64,000 nucleotides of DNA, taken from the NCBI GenBank assembly GCA_902556205.1, contig CACDVH010000002.1, positions 62,001 to 126,000 of the forward strand, given 5' to 3'. Below, piece after piece: positions 17,061 through 26,500 of this stretch; the stretch's first letter is position 1, and the number at the start of each line of letters is the position of its first letter. The position numbers and the translations under genes were made by a program. Source of the stretch: an uncultured Gammaproteobacteria bacterium. Lineage in GTDB: Bacteria > Pseudomonadota > Gammaproteobacteria > PS1 > Pseudothioglobaceae. The notes under the pieces are model-generated. The model ran no database searches and was not told the origin of the DNA. It saw nothing but the letters and a program-made list of their open reading frames with translations.

Positions 17061-17078
17061 ATTAAATTCCCATATAAA

Positions 17079-17273
17079 TTAATTATAAAAAGATTCAAAG
17101 TGTCTCTCTCTTTCATCTTTAAGCATTCCAGCGGTTTCTTCCAAAAAACGATTTCGATCATCTCGAGTTTTTAAAACCCATATACAGACTGTATCCTTGC
17201 TGTGATAGATTGCCTTAAGTTCATCATCTATGTCACAAATTTCTTGAGGTATTTCAGTTTTAATACAATACAT
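17079..17273 (-). CDS. Small hypothetical protein upstream of djlA
   Basis: A 64-aa charged protein without signal or membrane segment, beginning MYCIKTEIPQEI and ending in a Glu/Arg-rich helix. It precedes djlA by 18 bp on the same strand. No convincing ribosome binding site is visible upstream. Probably a real small gene on the basis of position and its cytosolic-type composition, but unsupported by any family I know. Confidence 0.5.
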   Translation of the reverse strand: MYCIKTEIPQEICDIDDELKAIYHSKDTVCIWVLKTRDDRNRFLEETAGMLKDERERHFESFYN

Positions 17274-17386
17274 ATTTAAATATTCAAGCTTGAAAATTAA
17301 TTATATTAAAAGCTCTTGATTTGAAGTTATCCATTGTTTGAGTATAAAATATATTTTGAATTTATTTGTGTTAATTTATTGTATTT

Positions 17387-18004
17387 GTGAAGAATTTATC
17401 AGAGACTAGTTTTGAAATTTCAATAGAGCGATATACAGGAGATCTTTCTGAAGTAGCAGATTACCTTGATGGTTTTAAATTTCAGACCTTGACTCAGATT
17501 GCGCCATATAAAAACAATAATATTTGGACTGCTCTATCAATTCACGGTTATGGCTCTGAGCCTTCAGATATTTATAAGCCGGGCTTTGCTAATAAAGATT
17601 TTAATGTTGATAGTAAATTGCAGTGGACATCTTTATGTAATGATCCAGTTATGAAGCCTATTTGCGAGATAATTTTTCAATTACCTTGCGAGTTTGAGAG
17701 AATTCGTTTTATGAAGCTTGCTGCCGGTAAATCTCTTCGTAAACACAATGACAACATCGATCAGGATATTGAGAGCAAAAAATTAATTAGGCTTCACGTC
17801 CCAATAAGAACAAATAAAGATGTTGTATTCACGATATTTGATAGTGATGAAGATCATGTAGGTCAAAAGCTCAATCTAAAAGCAGGGCGCTATTACTATT
17901 TAGACGTGACCAAGCCTCACTCTGTCATTAACAACAGTAGTGTTGATCGATATCATCTTATATTGGATTGCTATATGGATAGCCAATTAAAGGAAATTCT
18001 TTAG
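17387..18004 (+). CDS. Aspartyl/asparaginyl beta-hydroxylase-like dioxygenase
   Basis: A 205-aa protein of the double-stranded beta-helix fold used by Fe(II)/2-oxoglutarate hydroxylases. The central FERIRFMKLAAGKSLRKHND carries the first metal-ligand pair (His-Asn-Asp), LIRLHVPIRTN is the family strand that follows, and YYYLDVTKPHSVINNS supplies the distal His; DRYHLILDCY closes the barrel. The start is a GTG, as no in-frame ATG is near. The gene overlaps the convergent cyclotransferase-like gene by 4 bp. The substrate is unknown. Confidence 0.75.
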   Translation: MKNLSETSFEISIERYTGDLSEVADYLDGFKFQTLTQIAPYKNNNIWTALSIHGYGSEPSDIYKPGFANKDFNVDSKLQWTSLCNDPVMKPICEIIFQLPCEFERIRFMKLAAGKSLRKHNDNIDQDIESKKLIRLHVPIRTNKDVVFTIFDSDEDHVGQKLNLKAGRYYYLDVTKPHSVINNSSVDRYHLILDCYMDSQLKEIL

Positions 18005-18441
18005 TCTTCTGGGATAAAGGGCCTGATTGCTTTTTTTACATAATTATCTGGCAGATTTGCACTCTTTATCCCAAGGTTGATTCTATTAATATATTCCTTT
18101 TGAGGCTTACCAATATTATTATCAGAGGCAATATAAACCAAGCAATCGACTGGTCCTTTTGAGGTTTTAACACTCAAAATAGACTTTAAATACATGCCTT
18201 CTTCAACGCTTTCATAGATATCCAAATAGTTAATATCTTGTTGACTTAAGGTAAATATCTCCCCCAGAACAAATTCTCCTTCAGAGGGCTTGATGCTTGC
18301 GTAACCCCTTGCATTAATTAGCCACGAGTAGTCCAAGAGCTTTCCAGAGTCGTAATACTTTGATTCCGGGCAGCGAATCGCCATCTGCTCTTTTGAAAGG
18401 TTCGATCCATAACCAAAGTAGTATTGTGTTTGATTATTCAT
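18001..18441 (-). CDS. Gamma-glutamylcyclotransferase-like protein
   Basis: The 146-aa protein opens with YYFGYGSNLSKEQM, the substrate-binding loop of the gamma-glutamylcyclotransferase/AIG2 fold, and has the probable catalytic Glu in DIYESVEEGMYLK. Members release 5-oxoproline from gamma-glutamyl peptides or amines. It is preceded closely by two small genes on the same strand. Confidence 0.8.
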   Translation of the reverse strand: MNNQTQYYFGYGSNLSKEQMAIRCPESKYYDSGKLLDYSWLINARGYASIKPSEGEFVLGEIFTLSQQDINYLDIYESVEEGMYLKSILSVKTSKGPVDCLVYIASDNNIGKPQKEYINRINLGIKSANLPDNYVKKAIRPFIPED

Positions 18442-18447
18442 CTTTTT

Positions 18448-18615
18448 TTAAAAGTTAGGTAGGTATTCAACACCTTTATGAATCAAGTTTTGAATATGCT
18501 CTGCCTTTAATCTGAAGAATTCAGATTGTTTGTGATCATCGTTAAAGTCAGACTCATACTGTAAGTCTCTGAGACGTTTTAGTTCAGCGTAGCAATCAAT
18601 AACCCTGTTATCCAT
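18448..18615 (-). CDS. Small hypothetical protein
   Basis: A 55-aa charged helical protein (MDNRVIDCYAELKRLRDLQ onward). I use the ATG at 18615, which overlaps the stop of the YwqK-like gene by 8 bp; a longer reading would overlap it by 32 bp. It ends 6 bp before the cyclotransferase-like gene, so the three form a compact run. Family not recognised. Confidence 0.5.
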   Translation of the reverse strand: MDNRVIDCYAELKRLRDLQYESDFNDDHKQSEFFRLKAEHIQNLIHKGVEYLPNF

Positions 18616-18994
18616 TGAGCTCTCTGACAATATCACCATTTTTTAATTCAAACTCTGAGGTTTTGAGGCCGTTTTCATAGAAAGTAGATTTGCCATTGAG
18701 TTCACCATTTTTGTATTCCTGCTCTGATTCAATTTGTCCATGTTCATCCCAGGCCGTTTGAATCCCTTCAGGTTTGTCATTGATATAATGACCTTCAGAT
18801 GCTTTTTGCCCATTGTCATACCAGTAGATCAGTGAGCCTTCTAATTTATTGTCTTTGTAAAAACCTTCAGATGCCTTTTGACCATTTGGATAATAATAGG
18901 TTTCAGTCCCACTTTTCAAACCATTTAAATAGTTCGTTTGAAGTGTCATTCCATTTTCTAACAGTTCAGTATTTAGTCCATTTTTTTTGCTCAT
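18608..18994 (-). CDS. YwqK/MORN-repeat-like protein
   Basis: The 128-aa protein is made of about four tandem 20- to 23-residue repeats of the form NG-x-K-x-G-x-x-x-x-Y-Y-x-N-G-Q-K (for example YYYPNGQKASEGFYKDNKLE, YWYDNGQKASEGHYINDKPE and WDEHGQIESEQEYKNGELNG). These are MORN/YwqK-type beta-hairpin repeats; some members are annotated as antitoxins of toxin-antitoxin pairs, but no toxin is evident and that label should not be transferred. No signal peptide. Confidence 0.75.
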   Translation of the reverse strand: MSKKNGLNTELLENGMTLQTNYLNGLKSGTETYYYPNGQKASEGFYKDNKLEGSLIYWYDNGQKASEGHYINDKPEGIQTAWDEHGQIESEQEYKNGELNGKSTFYENGLKTSEFELKNGDIVRELNG

Positions 18995-19041
18995 GATCGT
19001 ATTATATAATTTATTTTATAAAGGGTTGTGATCCCTCTTAA

Positions 19042-19257
19042 TTATTTCCAGCCCTGTAGCCAGATTTTCTCATCTTTCAGCTCAATAAAGTTTATCTCCT
19101 CTTCTCTTTTGGTTATCACAGCCTCTATTGAGCAATGAGTGATAGCTAGATTTTCGTCAAATTCGACCTTGGTTACAATAAAGTGTCTCTCTTTGTTTAA
19201 TGGGCTGACTCTAGTCCATTTACTATGGATTAGTTTTTTAGGAATGATTCTATTCAC
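19042..19257 (-). CDS. Small Trp-rich protein, TIGR02450 family
   Basis: The 71-aa sequence matches the conserved small family with PKKLIHSKWTRVSPLNKERH followed by FIVTKVEF and a C-terminal KIWLQGWK. Members are widespread in marine bacteria and cyanobacteria and have no assigned function. It is a single gene. Confidence 0.85.
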   Translation of the reverse strand: MNRIIPKKLIHSKWTRVSPLNKERHFIVTKVEFDENLAITHCSIEAVITKREEEINFIELKDEKIWLQGWK

Positions 19258-19396
19258 GGCTTAGGTTTATGTCTTATTTAATTTAATTATTTCATATTGC
19301 TAAAACAGTTTCTTTAATCTCCACTCAATATTCATGAATTCCACATTTATCGATTACTTCCATTATCTAAACTTGCATCTGAAGTTGAACTACTAA

Positions 19397-19591
19397 ATGG
19401 TTATGAGAAAAAAAATAGGGGTATTAGCGCTTTCATTAGCATCGTTGGCAGTGGTTTGGCTTTTATTAGGTATGGCTAATATTGTCCCATTTTTAATAGT
19501 TTTACCTCAGGAAACAAGTATCAGGGCTCATGCATCTTTTGCGGTATTCCTTTTACTAGTAAGTTCTTGGGCTTTTTGGAATGAAGACTAA
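19397..19591 (+). CDS. Small membrane protein, first of a three-gene set
   Basis: A 64-aa protein with two hydrophobic spans (IGVLALSLASLAVVWLLLGM and HASFAVFLLLVSSWAFW) joined by a loop ending in PQETSIRA. The second ATG (three codons in) could also be used. It is followed after 21 bp by a 58-aa and then after 2 bp by a 35-aa membrane protein. No family recognised. Confidence 0.6.
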   Translation: MVMRKKIGVLALSLASLAVVWLLLGMANIVPFLIVLPQETSIRAHASFAVFLLLVSSWAFWNED

Positions 19592-19612
19592 TTTTTTAAC
19601 AAGGATGTAATT

Positions 19613-19789
19613 ATGATTAAAACGTCAGATATATGTATTTTGGTTTCTGTTGGTGTCGCATTTGTGACTACAGCATATCTGTGGTTTCAAGGGGTTGATA
19701 CAAGACAAGAAGCTTTGTTTACCTCTACTTGGATACCGTCAATTTTAACATTTGCTATTTATTTCAAGATAATAGCTAGGAAGGATTAA
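19613..19789 (+). CDS. Small membrane protein, second of a three-gene set
   Basis: A 58-aa protein with two spans (ICILVSVGVAFVTTAYLWF and WIPSILTFAIYFKII). AAGGA at 19601-19605 lies 7 bp before the ATG, a good ribosome binding site, which supports a translated gene. It ends 2 bp before the 35-aa gene. Function unknown. Confidence 0.65.
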   Translation: MIKTSDICILVSVGVAFVTTAYLWFQGVDTRQEALFTSTWIPSILTFAIYFKIIARKD

Positions 19790-19791
19790 TT

Positions 19792-19899
19792 ATGGATGAT
19801 TCATTAATATTTCTTACCGGGCTATTCTGTTTTGTACTTGCAATTATTGGTGCAGTTTTAACTGTAAGAGAATTCAAGAACATTGAAAATCAGAAATAG
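19792..19899 (+). CDS. Very small single-span membrane protein, third of a three-gene set
   Basis: A 35-aa protein, MDDSLIFLTGLFCFVLAIIG and then a short polar tail (REFKNIENQK). AAGGA at 19781-19785 lies 6 bp before the start and inside the end of the preceding gene. A hairpin terminator follows 11 bp after the stop. Size and shape are those of small transmembrane accessory subunits. Confidence 0.6.
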   Translation: MDDSLIFLTGLFCFVLAIIGAVLTVREFKNIENQK

Positions 19900-19910
19900 C
19901 AATTAAACTA

Positions 19911-19947
19911 AAACCGCGGCGAAATGTAATTTCCTGCGGTTTAAATT
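19911..19947 (+). terminator. Hairpin terminator after the small membrane protein genes
   Basis: AAACCGC (19911-19917) pairs with GCGGTTT (19936-19942), and GAAAT/ATTTC pair inside, giving a long stem with a 3-base loop. It is followed by AAATTTTA rather than a pure T-run and preceded by A-rich DNA. It lies between convergent genes and may serve both directions. Confidence 0.65.
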
Positions 19948-19972
19948 TTAAAGTGGGTATAAGTTAATCCCC

Positions 19973-20389
19973 TTAAATTTTGTCTAATAGGAATGTTGGC
20001 ATTTTGTAGTACATTTCCATTAGTTTATCTTCTTGTTGATTAATTTCTTGTTCTATCTCAAGGCACCTCACAGAGGTTACCATTACGTTCTTAGAGCGCG
20101 CTTTAATCTCGGTTAATGGTGGCTTAATTTCCCCCTCTACAGTAGTAACGGGCCTGTTATTTTTATCAAAAATAGAGCAGCTTACCTTTGTAGTTTTATT
20201 GGTTTCAATCTTTATTGTAGTAGCGTCTTCAGAGTCTAAACGCTCAAAATTAAAACTCTCAACTTTGATTTGTTTATCCTGACCATCAATAATTGACATT
20301 TTATTCACTTCGTCAGCATATACCGAGCTTCCAAGGAATAATAAAGCGGCTAATAATGACTGCTTTTGTATTAGTTTATTAAACACCAT
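19973..20389 (-). CDS. Exported protein of unknown function
   Basis: Starting at the Met at 20389 gives 138 aa with a signal peptide (LLAALLFLGSSVYA, cut after YA). This start leaves an 11-bp overlap with the nucleoside phosphorylase gene; a start 18 bases earlier would lengthen the overlap. The mature part is mostly beta-strand, with two Cys (KVSCSI and VRCLE) that could form a disulfide. Family not recognised. Confidence 0.65.
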   Translation of the reverse strand: MVFNKLIQKQSLLAALLFLGSSVYADEVNKMSIIDGQDKQIKVESFNFERLDSEDATTIKIETNKTTKVSCSIFDKNNRPVTTVEGEIKPPLTEIKARSKNVMVTSVRCLEIEQEINQQEDKLMEMYYKMPTFLLDKI

Positions 20390-21305
20390 TAAGCTCCTTG
20401 AGGGCATCCAATCCTATTTTGATTGTTTTACCTATTGCCGCCTCATAATCAATAATTGAGTCACTGTCGTCAGGTCCGCTGATAACTGTACAGATCGTTC
20501 CAGCATGATAGCCTAGCTGAGAGCATAAATGAAAAAGAAGGCTAGACTCCATTTCCATATTATGAACTTTTAAACCATCAATATTGAGCGTTGCGAGACT
20601 GCCTTTAATATCTGTAAGCGTATTGTTTAAACCTTCAATATGTCGAGACGATGGACCATAAAAGCCTGGAGAAGACACAGTAATTCCAGTTGCAAATTCG
20701 ACGCCCTGAAGCTTGGCTTGATTCATGAGTGCTTTTGTCACCTTGTTTGAAGCTTTTGAAGCATATGGAGTTATTTTTCCTTGAAATCTAGACTTATGAG
20801 AAATCGCACTATTAAGAATTTTTGATGATTCTATTTCTATTCTTTTTACAGTCTGATCTTCAGCAGGTTGTTCGTAATAAATTCCAGTACTATCAAGACC
20901 GAGTGCATATGAAGAAATTGCCATCGATCCAGGAGTGACATCTTTCTGAACGCCTCCAGAAGTGCCAAGACGAATAATTGTTAACGGATTGCAGTTATTC
21001 TGCCTCTCTCTGCTCTCTAAATCAAATTCATGAGCAATATAAGCCTCCACTAGAGCAATTTCAACGTTATCTGTTCCAATACCTGTGCCAATGACTGAAA
21101 CAGGTATGCCTTGATAACTCCCAGTAAAAGTCAAGTACTCACGATTTGAAATTTCACAATCAATTTCGTCAAACTCCTTTGAAACTCGCACTGCACGAGC
21201 TGGATCCCCAACGATAAAGATATTTTCAGCTAACTCAGACTTTTTTATGCCAAGATGATAAAGTCTTCCATCAACGACAACAATTTCAGATTTCTTAAAC
21301 ATCAA
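20379..21305 (-). CDS. Nucleoside phosphorylase (uridine phosphorylase-like)
   Basis: Phosphorolyses a nucleoside to base and (deoxy)ribose 1-phosphate. The 308-aa protein has the PNP/UDP family markers IFIVGDPARAVRVS (phosphate-binding Arg), VIGTGIGTDNVEIAL, IRLGTSGGVQ and the base/ribose-binding HNMEMESSLLFHL. The ribose-binding METE motif is MEMES. It is longer than hexameric UdP (about 253 aa). It lies 5 bp after a small membrane protein and overlaps an exported protein gene. Together with psuK-psuG 9 kb away and the 5'-nucleotidase it suggests active nucleoside salvage. Confidence 0.85.
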   Translation of the reverse strand: MMFKKSEIVVVDGRLYHLGIKKSELAENIFIVGDPARAVRVSKEFDEIDCEISNREYLTFTGSYQGIPVSVIGTGIGTDNVEIALVEAYIAHEFDLESRERQNNCNPLTIIRLGTSGGVQKDVTPGSMAISSYALGLDSTGIYYEQPAEDQTVKRIEIESSKILNSAISHKSRFQGKITPYASKASNKVTKALMNQAKLQGVEFATGITVSSPGFYGPSSRHIEGLNNTLTDIKGSLATLNIDGLKVHNMEMESSLLFHLCSQLGYHAGTICTVISGPDDSDSIIDYEAAIGKTIKIGLDALKELNGV

Positions 21306-21310
21306 GACTA

Positions 21311-21496
21311 TTATTCTCCAAAAAAATCATTCTTTCTTCCATCTGTAAAGTCTCGAGATAAATACCTTGTCAACCATATGATTGAGTACCAAAAACCAAA
21401 ATAAAGAGCAAGCTTAAGAATCAAATAAATGTCTTTATAGATTAGGCCAATAACCAAAAGAATAATGGCAAATATCGACATTAAGATCTTATTCAC
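21311..21496 (-). CDS. Small membrane protein upstream of the nucleoside phosphorylase
   Basis: A 61-aa protein with two spans (ILMSIFAIILLVIGLIY and LILKLALYFGFWYSIIWLT) and a charged tail. The start shown is GTG at 21496; an ATG at 21481 is an alternative. A TATAAT lies about 8 bp upstream of the GTG on this strand. It ends 5 bp before the phosphorylase and is probably co-transcribed. Confidence 0.55.
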   Translation of the reverse strand: MNKILMSIFAIILLVIGLIYKDIYLILKLALYFGFWYSIIWLTRYLSRDFTDGRKNDFFGE

Positions 21497-21591
21497 AATT
21501 GCATTATATTTGAGTTTGAAATTTTAAAAAATAAAGTTTTGCTTTATGATAAAGTTGTCACTAAGAATCTTTAGCCTCTAATAACCAATTT

Positions 21592-22608
21592 ATGAAGTTT
21601 TGTCAGCAATTGTCCTCCTACTTAAGGACTAAAGAATACACAGGAAATCGTCTATATGGCGATATGTTTGAGCAGGCTGTTCTTTGCGACCAAGGAGGCT
21701 ACGATAGCGTTGCTTTAACAGAACACCATTTAATCAATATTTTGATGATGCCTGCGCCCCTCCAATTTGCAGTGAAGATTGCTGAGGCGACTCAAAACAT
21801 TAATATTATTACAGCGGTAGTTGTATTACCTCTTCATGATATGAGAGTTTACGCTGGAGAAGTTATTGCTTCTCAAATTTTTACTAATGATCGATTATTC
21901 TTGGGGGTTGGTAGGGGTGCTTTTGCATATGAAATGGCTCGATTAGACTCCCCTCTAGATGAAAGCAGGGAAAAGTTTAACGAGTCACTCGATGTCTTGA
22001 TGGCCCTGCTTTCAAGAGAAGAGGTATCCTGGAGCGGAAAATACTATAATTTTGACAAATTAACGGTGATGCCAAGACCGATGACCAAAAATGGCCCACC
22101 AATTATGATGGCTGTATTAGATCCAGAGGGAATCTATGAGTGCACTAAGAGAGGCTTTCATATTATGACAACGCCGCTTTCGGGTGACCACCAGTTAATG
22201 TTGAATCAAGTTGACGGATTTAATAGAGGCAAGAGAGAAATGGGTCGTAAGGGCGATGATTTAAGTTTGTCTTTGTCAAGGGTTGCATTTGTCGCAAAAA
22301 ATGAGCAAGACAAGAGAGAGAAGCTTGAGATGGCTTATGAATATTATTCACGCTTTGATAATGTCTTTACAGGTCCCGGCAAGGTAAACCATGGAATGAT
22401 TGATATATTGCCTAGAAAACAAAGCATGGAAGAATTGAATGAGAGTTTATTGATTTGCTCGGTTGAGGAGATGATTGATAAGCTCTCGCCCTATGAAGAA
22501 ATTGGCATTGATCGCTTGATTTTAAATATGAATTTTGGTGCGAGTCATGAAGATACAATGACTTCAATTGAAGAGTTTTCTGATAAAGTGATTCCTCATT
22601 TTTCATAG
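21592..22608 (+). CDS. LLM-class (luciferase-like) flavin-dependent oxidoreductase
   Basis: The 338-aa TIM-barrel protein belongs to the bacterial-luciferase-like monooxygenases. Recognisable parts are YDSVALTEHHLINI near the N-terminus, INIITAVVVLPLHDMRVYAGE, the LFLGVGRGAFAYEM strand-turn and PPIMMAVLDPEGI. These enzymes use reduced FMN or F420 to oxygenate or cleave varied substrates. It is followed after 3 bp by an alpha/beta hydrolase, which suggests a two-step pathway. The substrate is unknown. Confidence 0.85.
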   Translation: MKFCQQLSSYLRTKEYTGNRLYGDMFEQAVLCDQGGYDSVALTEHHLINILMMPAPLQFAVKIAEATQNINIITAVVVLPLHDMRVYAGEVIASQIFTNDRLFLGVGRGAFAYEMARLDSPLDESREKFNESLDVLMALLSREEVSWSGKYYNFDKLTVMPRPMTKNGPPIMMAVLDPEGIYECTKRGFHIMTTPLSGDHQLMLNQVDGFNRGKREMGRKGDDLSLSLSRVAFVAKNEQDKREKLEMAYEYYSRFDNVFTGPGKVNHGMIDILPRKQSMEELNESLLICSVEEMIDKLSPYEEIGIDRLILNMNFGASHEDTMTSIEEFSDKVIPHFS

Positions 22609-22611
22609 GTT

Positions 22612-23385
22612 ATGGCCTGCATTGATTCAAGCTACAGTATCTCAGGTTCAGGGCCAGCAATCATCTTTATTCACGGCATTGGAGCTCGTAAATCTGCCTG
22701 GGATAAGGTTATCCTTCACCTAAAAAATAACTTTACCTGTGTAAGTTACGATTTAAGAGGTCACGGAAGCTCTCCTAAAGGTGAGTTGCCATACACTTTA
22801 GATGTTTTAGTGGAAGATTTAGAGGCTCTTAGACTGACTCTAAATCTTCAAAAAATTCATCTTGTTGGCCACTCATTAGGCGGAATGATTGGTCCAAGAT
22901 ATGCAAAGTCTTATCCTGATTATGTTCTTTCGATTTCACTACTCAGTACTGCCGCATTTAGGACAAAAGAAGACCAAAGTAAAGTGATTGCTATCGTTGA
23001 GAGTATGAACCAGAATGGGATCGAGCCAATATTAAGCACTTTGACTGATCGATGGTTTACAGACCGATTTATCAATGAGAACTATGACTCTGTAGAGTTT
23101 CGATTACAGCAAGTCCTTGATACAGATTCAGAAGTCTTTCTAGAGGTTTTTCTTATCTATGCAGAAACCGAAATGTCTCCTTGGTTGAATCAAATTAAGC
23201 AGCCCTGTCTTGTTCTTACTGGGGAAAATGATGGAGGCTGTAATCCAAGACTCAATAAGTTAATTGCAGACAGTTTGCCTCATTCTGAGCTCTGTATTTT
23301 AGACAAGTTCAAGCACTCTATATTGATCGAGGCACCTGAAATAGTGGGAAGGAAAGTTAGAGATTTTTTATTGAATCAATCATAA
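22612..23385 (+). CDS. Alpha/beta hydrolase
   Basis: The 257-aa enzyme has the oxyanion-hole IIFIHGIGARKSAW, the nucleophile elbow VGHSLGGMIG with Ser88, a late Asp in GENDGG and the catalytic His in DKFKHSILIEAPE. The profile resembles 3-oxoadipate enol-lactonase and related carboxylic ester or C-C hydrolases. It starts 3 bp after the LLM oxidoreductase stop, so both are almost certainly co-expressed. No signal peptide: cytoplasmic. Confidence 0.85.
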   Translation: MACIDSSYSISGSGPAIIFIHGIGARKSAWDKVILHLKNNFTCVSYDLRGHGSSPKGELPYTLDVLVEDLEALRLTLNLQKIHLVGHSLGGMIGPRYAKSYPDYVLSISLLSTAAFRTKEDQSKVIAIVESMNQNGIEPILSTLTDRWFTDRFINENYDSVEFRLQQVLDTDSEVFLEVFLIYAETEMSPWLNQIKQPCLVLTGENDGGCNPRLNKLIADSLPHSELCILDKFKHSILIEAPEIVGRKVRDFLLNQS

Positions 23386-23581
23386 TAAATATTACTCAGT
23401 TAATTCTTTATTAACTAAAACTGTTTTGAATATATTAAACATTCACTCTTTCTTCATTTTTTAGTAGGTGTTTGAGAATAACATAGTATCTTTTTCTTAA
23501 TACTAGTAACGATTTATTGTGAATTAAAGTAAGTTTATCAATGAACAAACTTAATGAAATGCGATTTAAAATACTAAGCTT

Positions 23582-26500
23582 ATGAATGCTTTCCTTCTAT
23601 TTTTTGTAAAACAAAAAAAGCTGGCACTGCTTTTTACATTGTCTGTTGTGATATTGGGCTTTATGACGCTTCAAAAAATACAGCGTGATACTTACCCAGT
23701 TATTGAATTTGATCGACTTTCTATTAACACTTCTTATCCGAGCGCATCACCTAGGGATGTTGAGAAGAATATTACGAATGTTGTCGAGAATAAAATAAAG
23801 GGAATATACGGAATCAAGGAGTTAACCTCTACTTCTTCTGAAGGCTCATCTAGAATCAATATTGAAATTGAGGAAAATGTGGATGACATTCAATCAGTAA
23901 AAGACAGTATTTCTGAAGCGGTCAATGAGATTGAAGACTTACCCGAAGATGCTAACGATCCGCGAGTGATTGACAGAACCAGCACGGAGTGGCCAATTCT
24001 CACGATTGTTATTGGGGGTGACAATATAAATATCGAGACTGCCAAAGCTATAGCAAATAATATTGAGAAAAATCTATCGTTGATTGATGGCGTTTCAAGT
24101 GTCAATGTAAGTGGAGATTCAGACAGGGAAGTGCAAATCAGAATTAATCCAGAAAAGCTTTTGCAGTATCAGCTCTCCTTTGATCAGGTCAGAAGTGTCA
24201 TTGCGGATCAAAATATTCGTTCTGCCATTGGTGACAATAACCAAGGGAGAAACCAAAAAAATATAGTCATTATCTCTGAATATGAAACGATGGAGTCTTT
24301 GGAGAATGTTGTTGTTAAATCCAGCTTTGATGGACCAACAATTCTATTAAAAGACATTGCAACAATAGATGAAGGTGAGATTGGTTTCAATACAATTACC
24401 CGTATTAATGGGACTAAGGGCTATATTCTTAAGGTTACAAAAACAGAGAAAGCCGACGTTATCCGGACGGTTGAAAAAGTAAGAGAGACTTTAAACACAC
24501 TTAAAGAAACCTATCCCTCTGACCTTAATTTAATAGTTACCGATGACAGATCAAAGTCAGTCTCCAATCGATTAAGCATTGTTATGAATAACGCTTTAGT
24601 GGGGCTAGCTCTAATTATGGTTGTACTAGGCTTGTTTCTCTCTTTAAAAACTGCATTCTGGGTAGCTATAAGTATCCCAGTTACCCTTTTGGGGACCGTT
24701 GCTTTTCTTGGTTTTGCAGGTGAAACTATTAATTTAATTTCAACGATTGGAATGGTTCTAGTCTTAGGCCTTGTTGTTGATGACAGCATCATCATAGCTG
24801 AGAGTATTCACCACTACAAAGAGAAGGGCGGTGACGTCTATCAAAATATCGTTGATGGCCTTAAAAGGGTCATCATGCCAGTTATAACCACTATTTTAAC
24901 GACAGTTCTTGCCATATCAACGGTTCTATTAGTCAGTGGTACGACCGGTAAATTTATCTATATATTACCGATTACTGTTATCTGCGCCTTAGCTTTCTCA
25001 TTACTTGAGGTGAGCATTGCTTTACCTGCGCACATGTCTGGGAGTAGGGCTAAAAAACAAAAAACATGGTTTAAGCCAGTCGAGAAATGGTTTGAAAAGG
25101 CATTATTAGTAATTTTGAGGTGGCGATTTATCGTTTTAAGTTTGTTTATTGGGCTGCTTGCATTTAGTGCGTATGTAGGAACAAAAGAGATTAGTTATAT
25201 TCAGTGGCCATCGAGCGGCACAAATTCCATAAATATAAGAGTCCAAGCTCCTCTTGGAACTCCAGTTGAAACTACTGAACAGTCCATCATTAAGATTGAT
25301 GAAATTATTATCGATAAGGTTGGTGAAAATCTGGACTTTTTTACTAGCACAATTGGATCAAGAGGATCTAATCGGGCTTCTATTGCAATCACTTTGATTC
25401 CAGCTAATGATCGAGAAATCACTGCCAAAGAAATTATAGAAATTCTTAAAGCAGAAACGAAAGATATCGAAGGTGTTTCAAGGATTAATTTTAGGACAAA
25501 CAGGGGTGGTCCTAGAGGAGCACTTGACATTGAACTCAGTTTAATTGGTAGTAATGATGGACAGCGACAAGCGGCTGTTGATCAACTTGAAAAAATTCTT
25601 AACAGTTACGACGGCGTCAGTGACATTGATCGAGATGATGATTTAAGTAAAAATCGTATTGAGGTTTTGTTGGATTATGAGTCAATGGCAAGACTAGGCA
25701 TTCAATACCAGCAGGTTTATAGTCATTTGAGAACAATCTACTCTGGTATGGATGTTTCTGATGTAGATTTTGACAACACTAGCCTAAATGTGAAAATGTA
25801 TCTTGGCGATAGTAATTATTCTGATGACTACATTACGAAAACCTCAATCAGAAATAGCCAAGGAAGAATGATTCCCATGTCTCAATTTGCCAGTGTTATT
25901 GAGACGCCAGGAGACCCAAACTACAAGCACCTAAATGGAGAGCGAGTTGTTAAAGTCAGTGCAGCGGTTGAGGACTCTATAACTACCGCTCAATCTGTTT
26001 CGCAAAGGGCTCTTGAAGATCTTGATTTGATTAATAATTTTCCTGAAGTTCGCGCCATAGAAGGAGGCAGCTCCTTGGAAGCAAAAGAGGCCTTGAGTGA
26101 CTTTTCTTTAGCGCTTGGTTTTGCTGTATTTGGAATATATATGCTTATATCCCTATTGTTTAATTCGTACTCACAGCCTTTACTAGTTATACTTAGCATC
26201 CCCTTTGCTATGATTGGCGTTGTTTGGGCCTTCTTCTTTCACTCTGAAACATTTAGTTTTTTCGTTTTACTGGGGGTTTTGGCGTTGGTTGGTGTTGTTG
26301 TCAACGATTCTCTGGTTATGATTAGTCATTTGAATCACATCAAAAAAGAAGTTGGAGAGAGTTTTGTTTCCAAAGAATGGATTGCGAGGGGTGCAAAAGA
26401 TCGTTTAAGGGCAGTTATTTTAACAACCCTTACAACGCTAGCAGGAGTCCTGCCACTCATCTATGGTTTTGGTGGTAAAGACGCCTTCCTTCAACCGATG

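Noticed and set aside
18608-18994. YwqK-like protein as antitoxin of a toxin-antitoxin pair.
   Set aside because: The label comes from remote relatives; neither neighbouring small protein resembles a toxin.
23398-23416. AGTTAAT/ATTAACT hairpin after the alpha/beta hydrolase gene, possible terminator.
   Set aside because: Seven A/T-rich pairs without a T-run; such repeats are expected by chance at this base composition.
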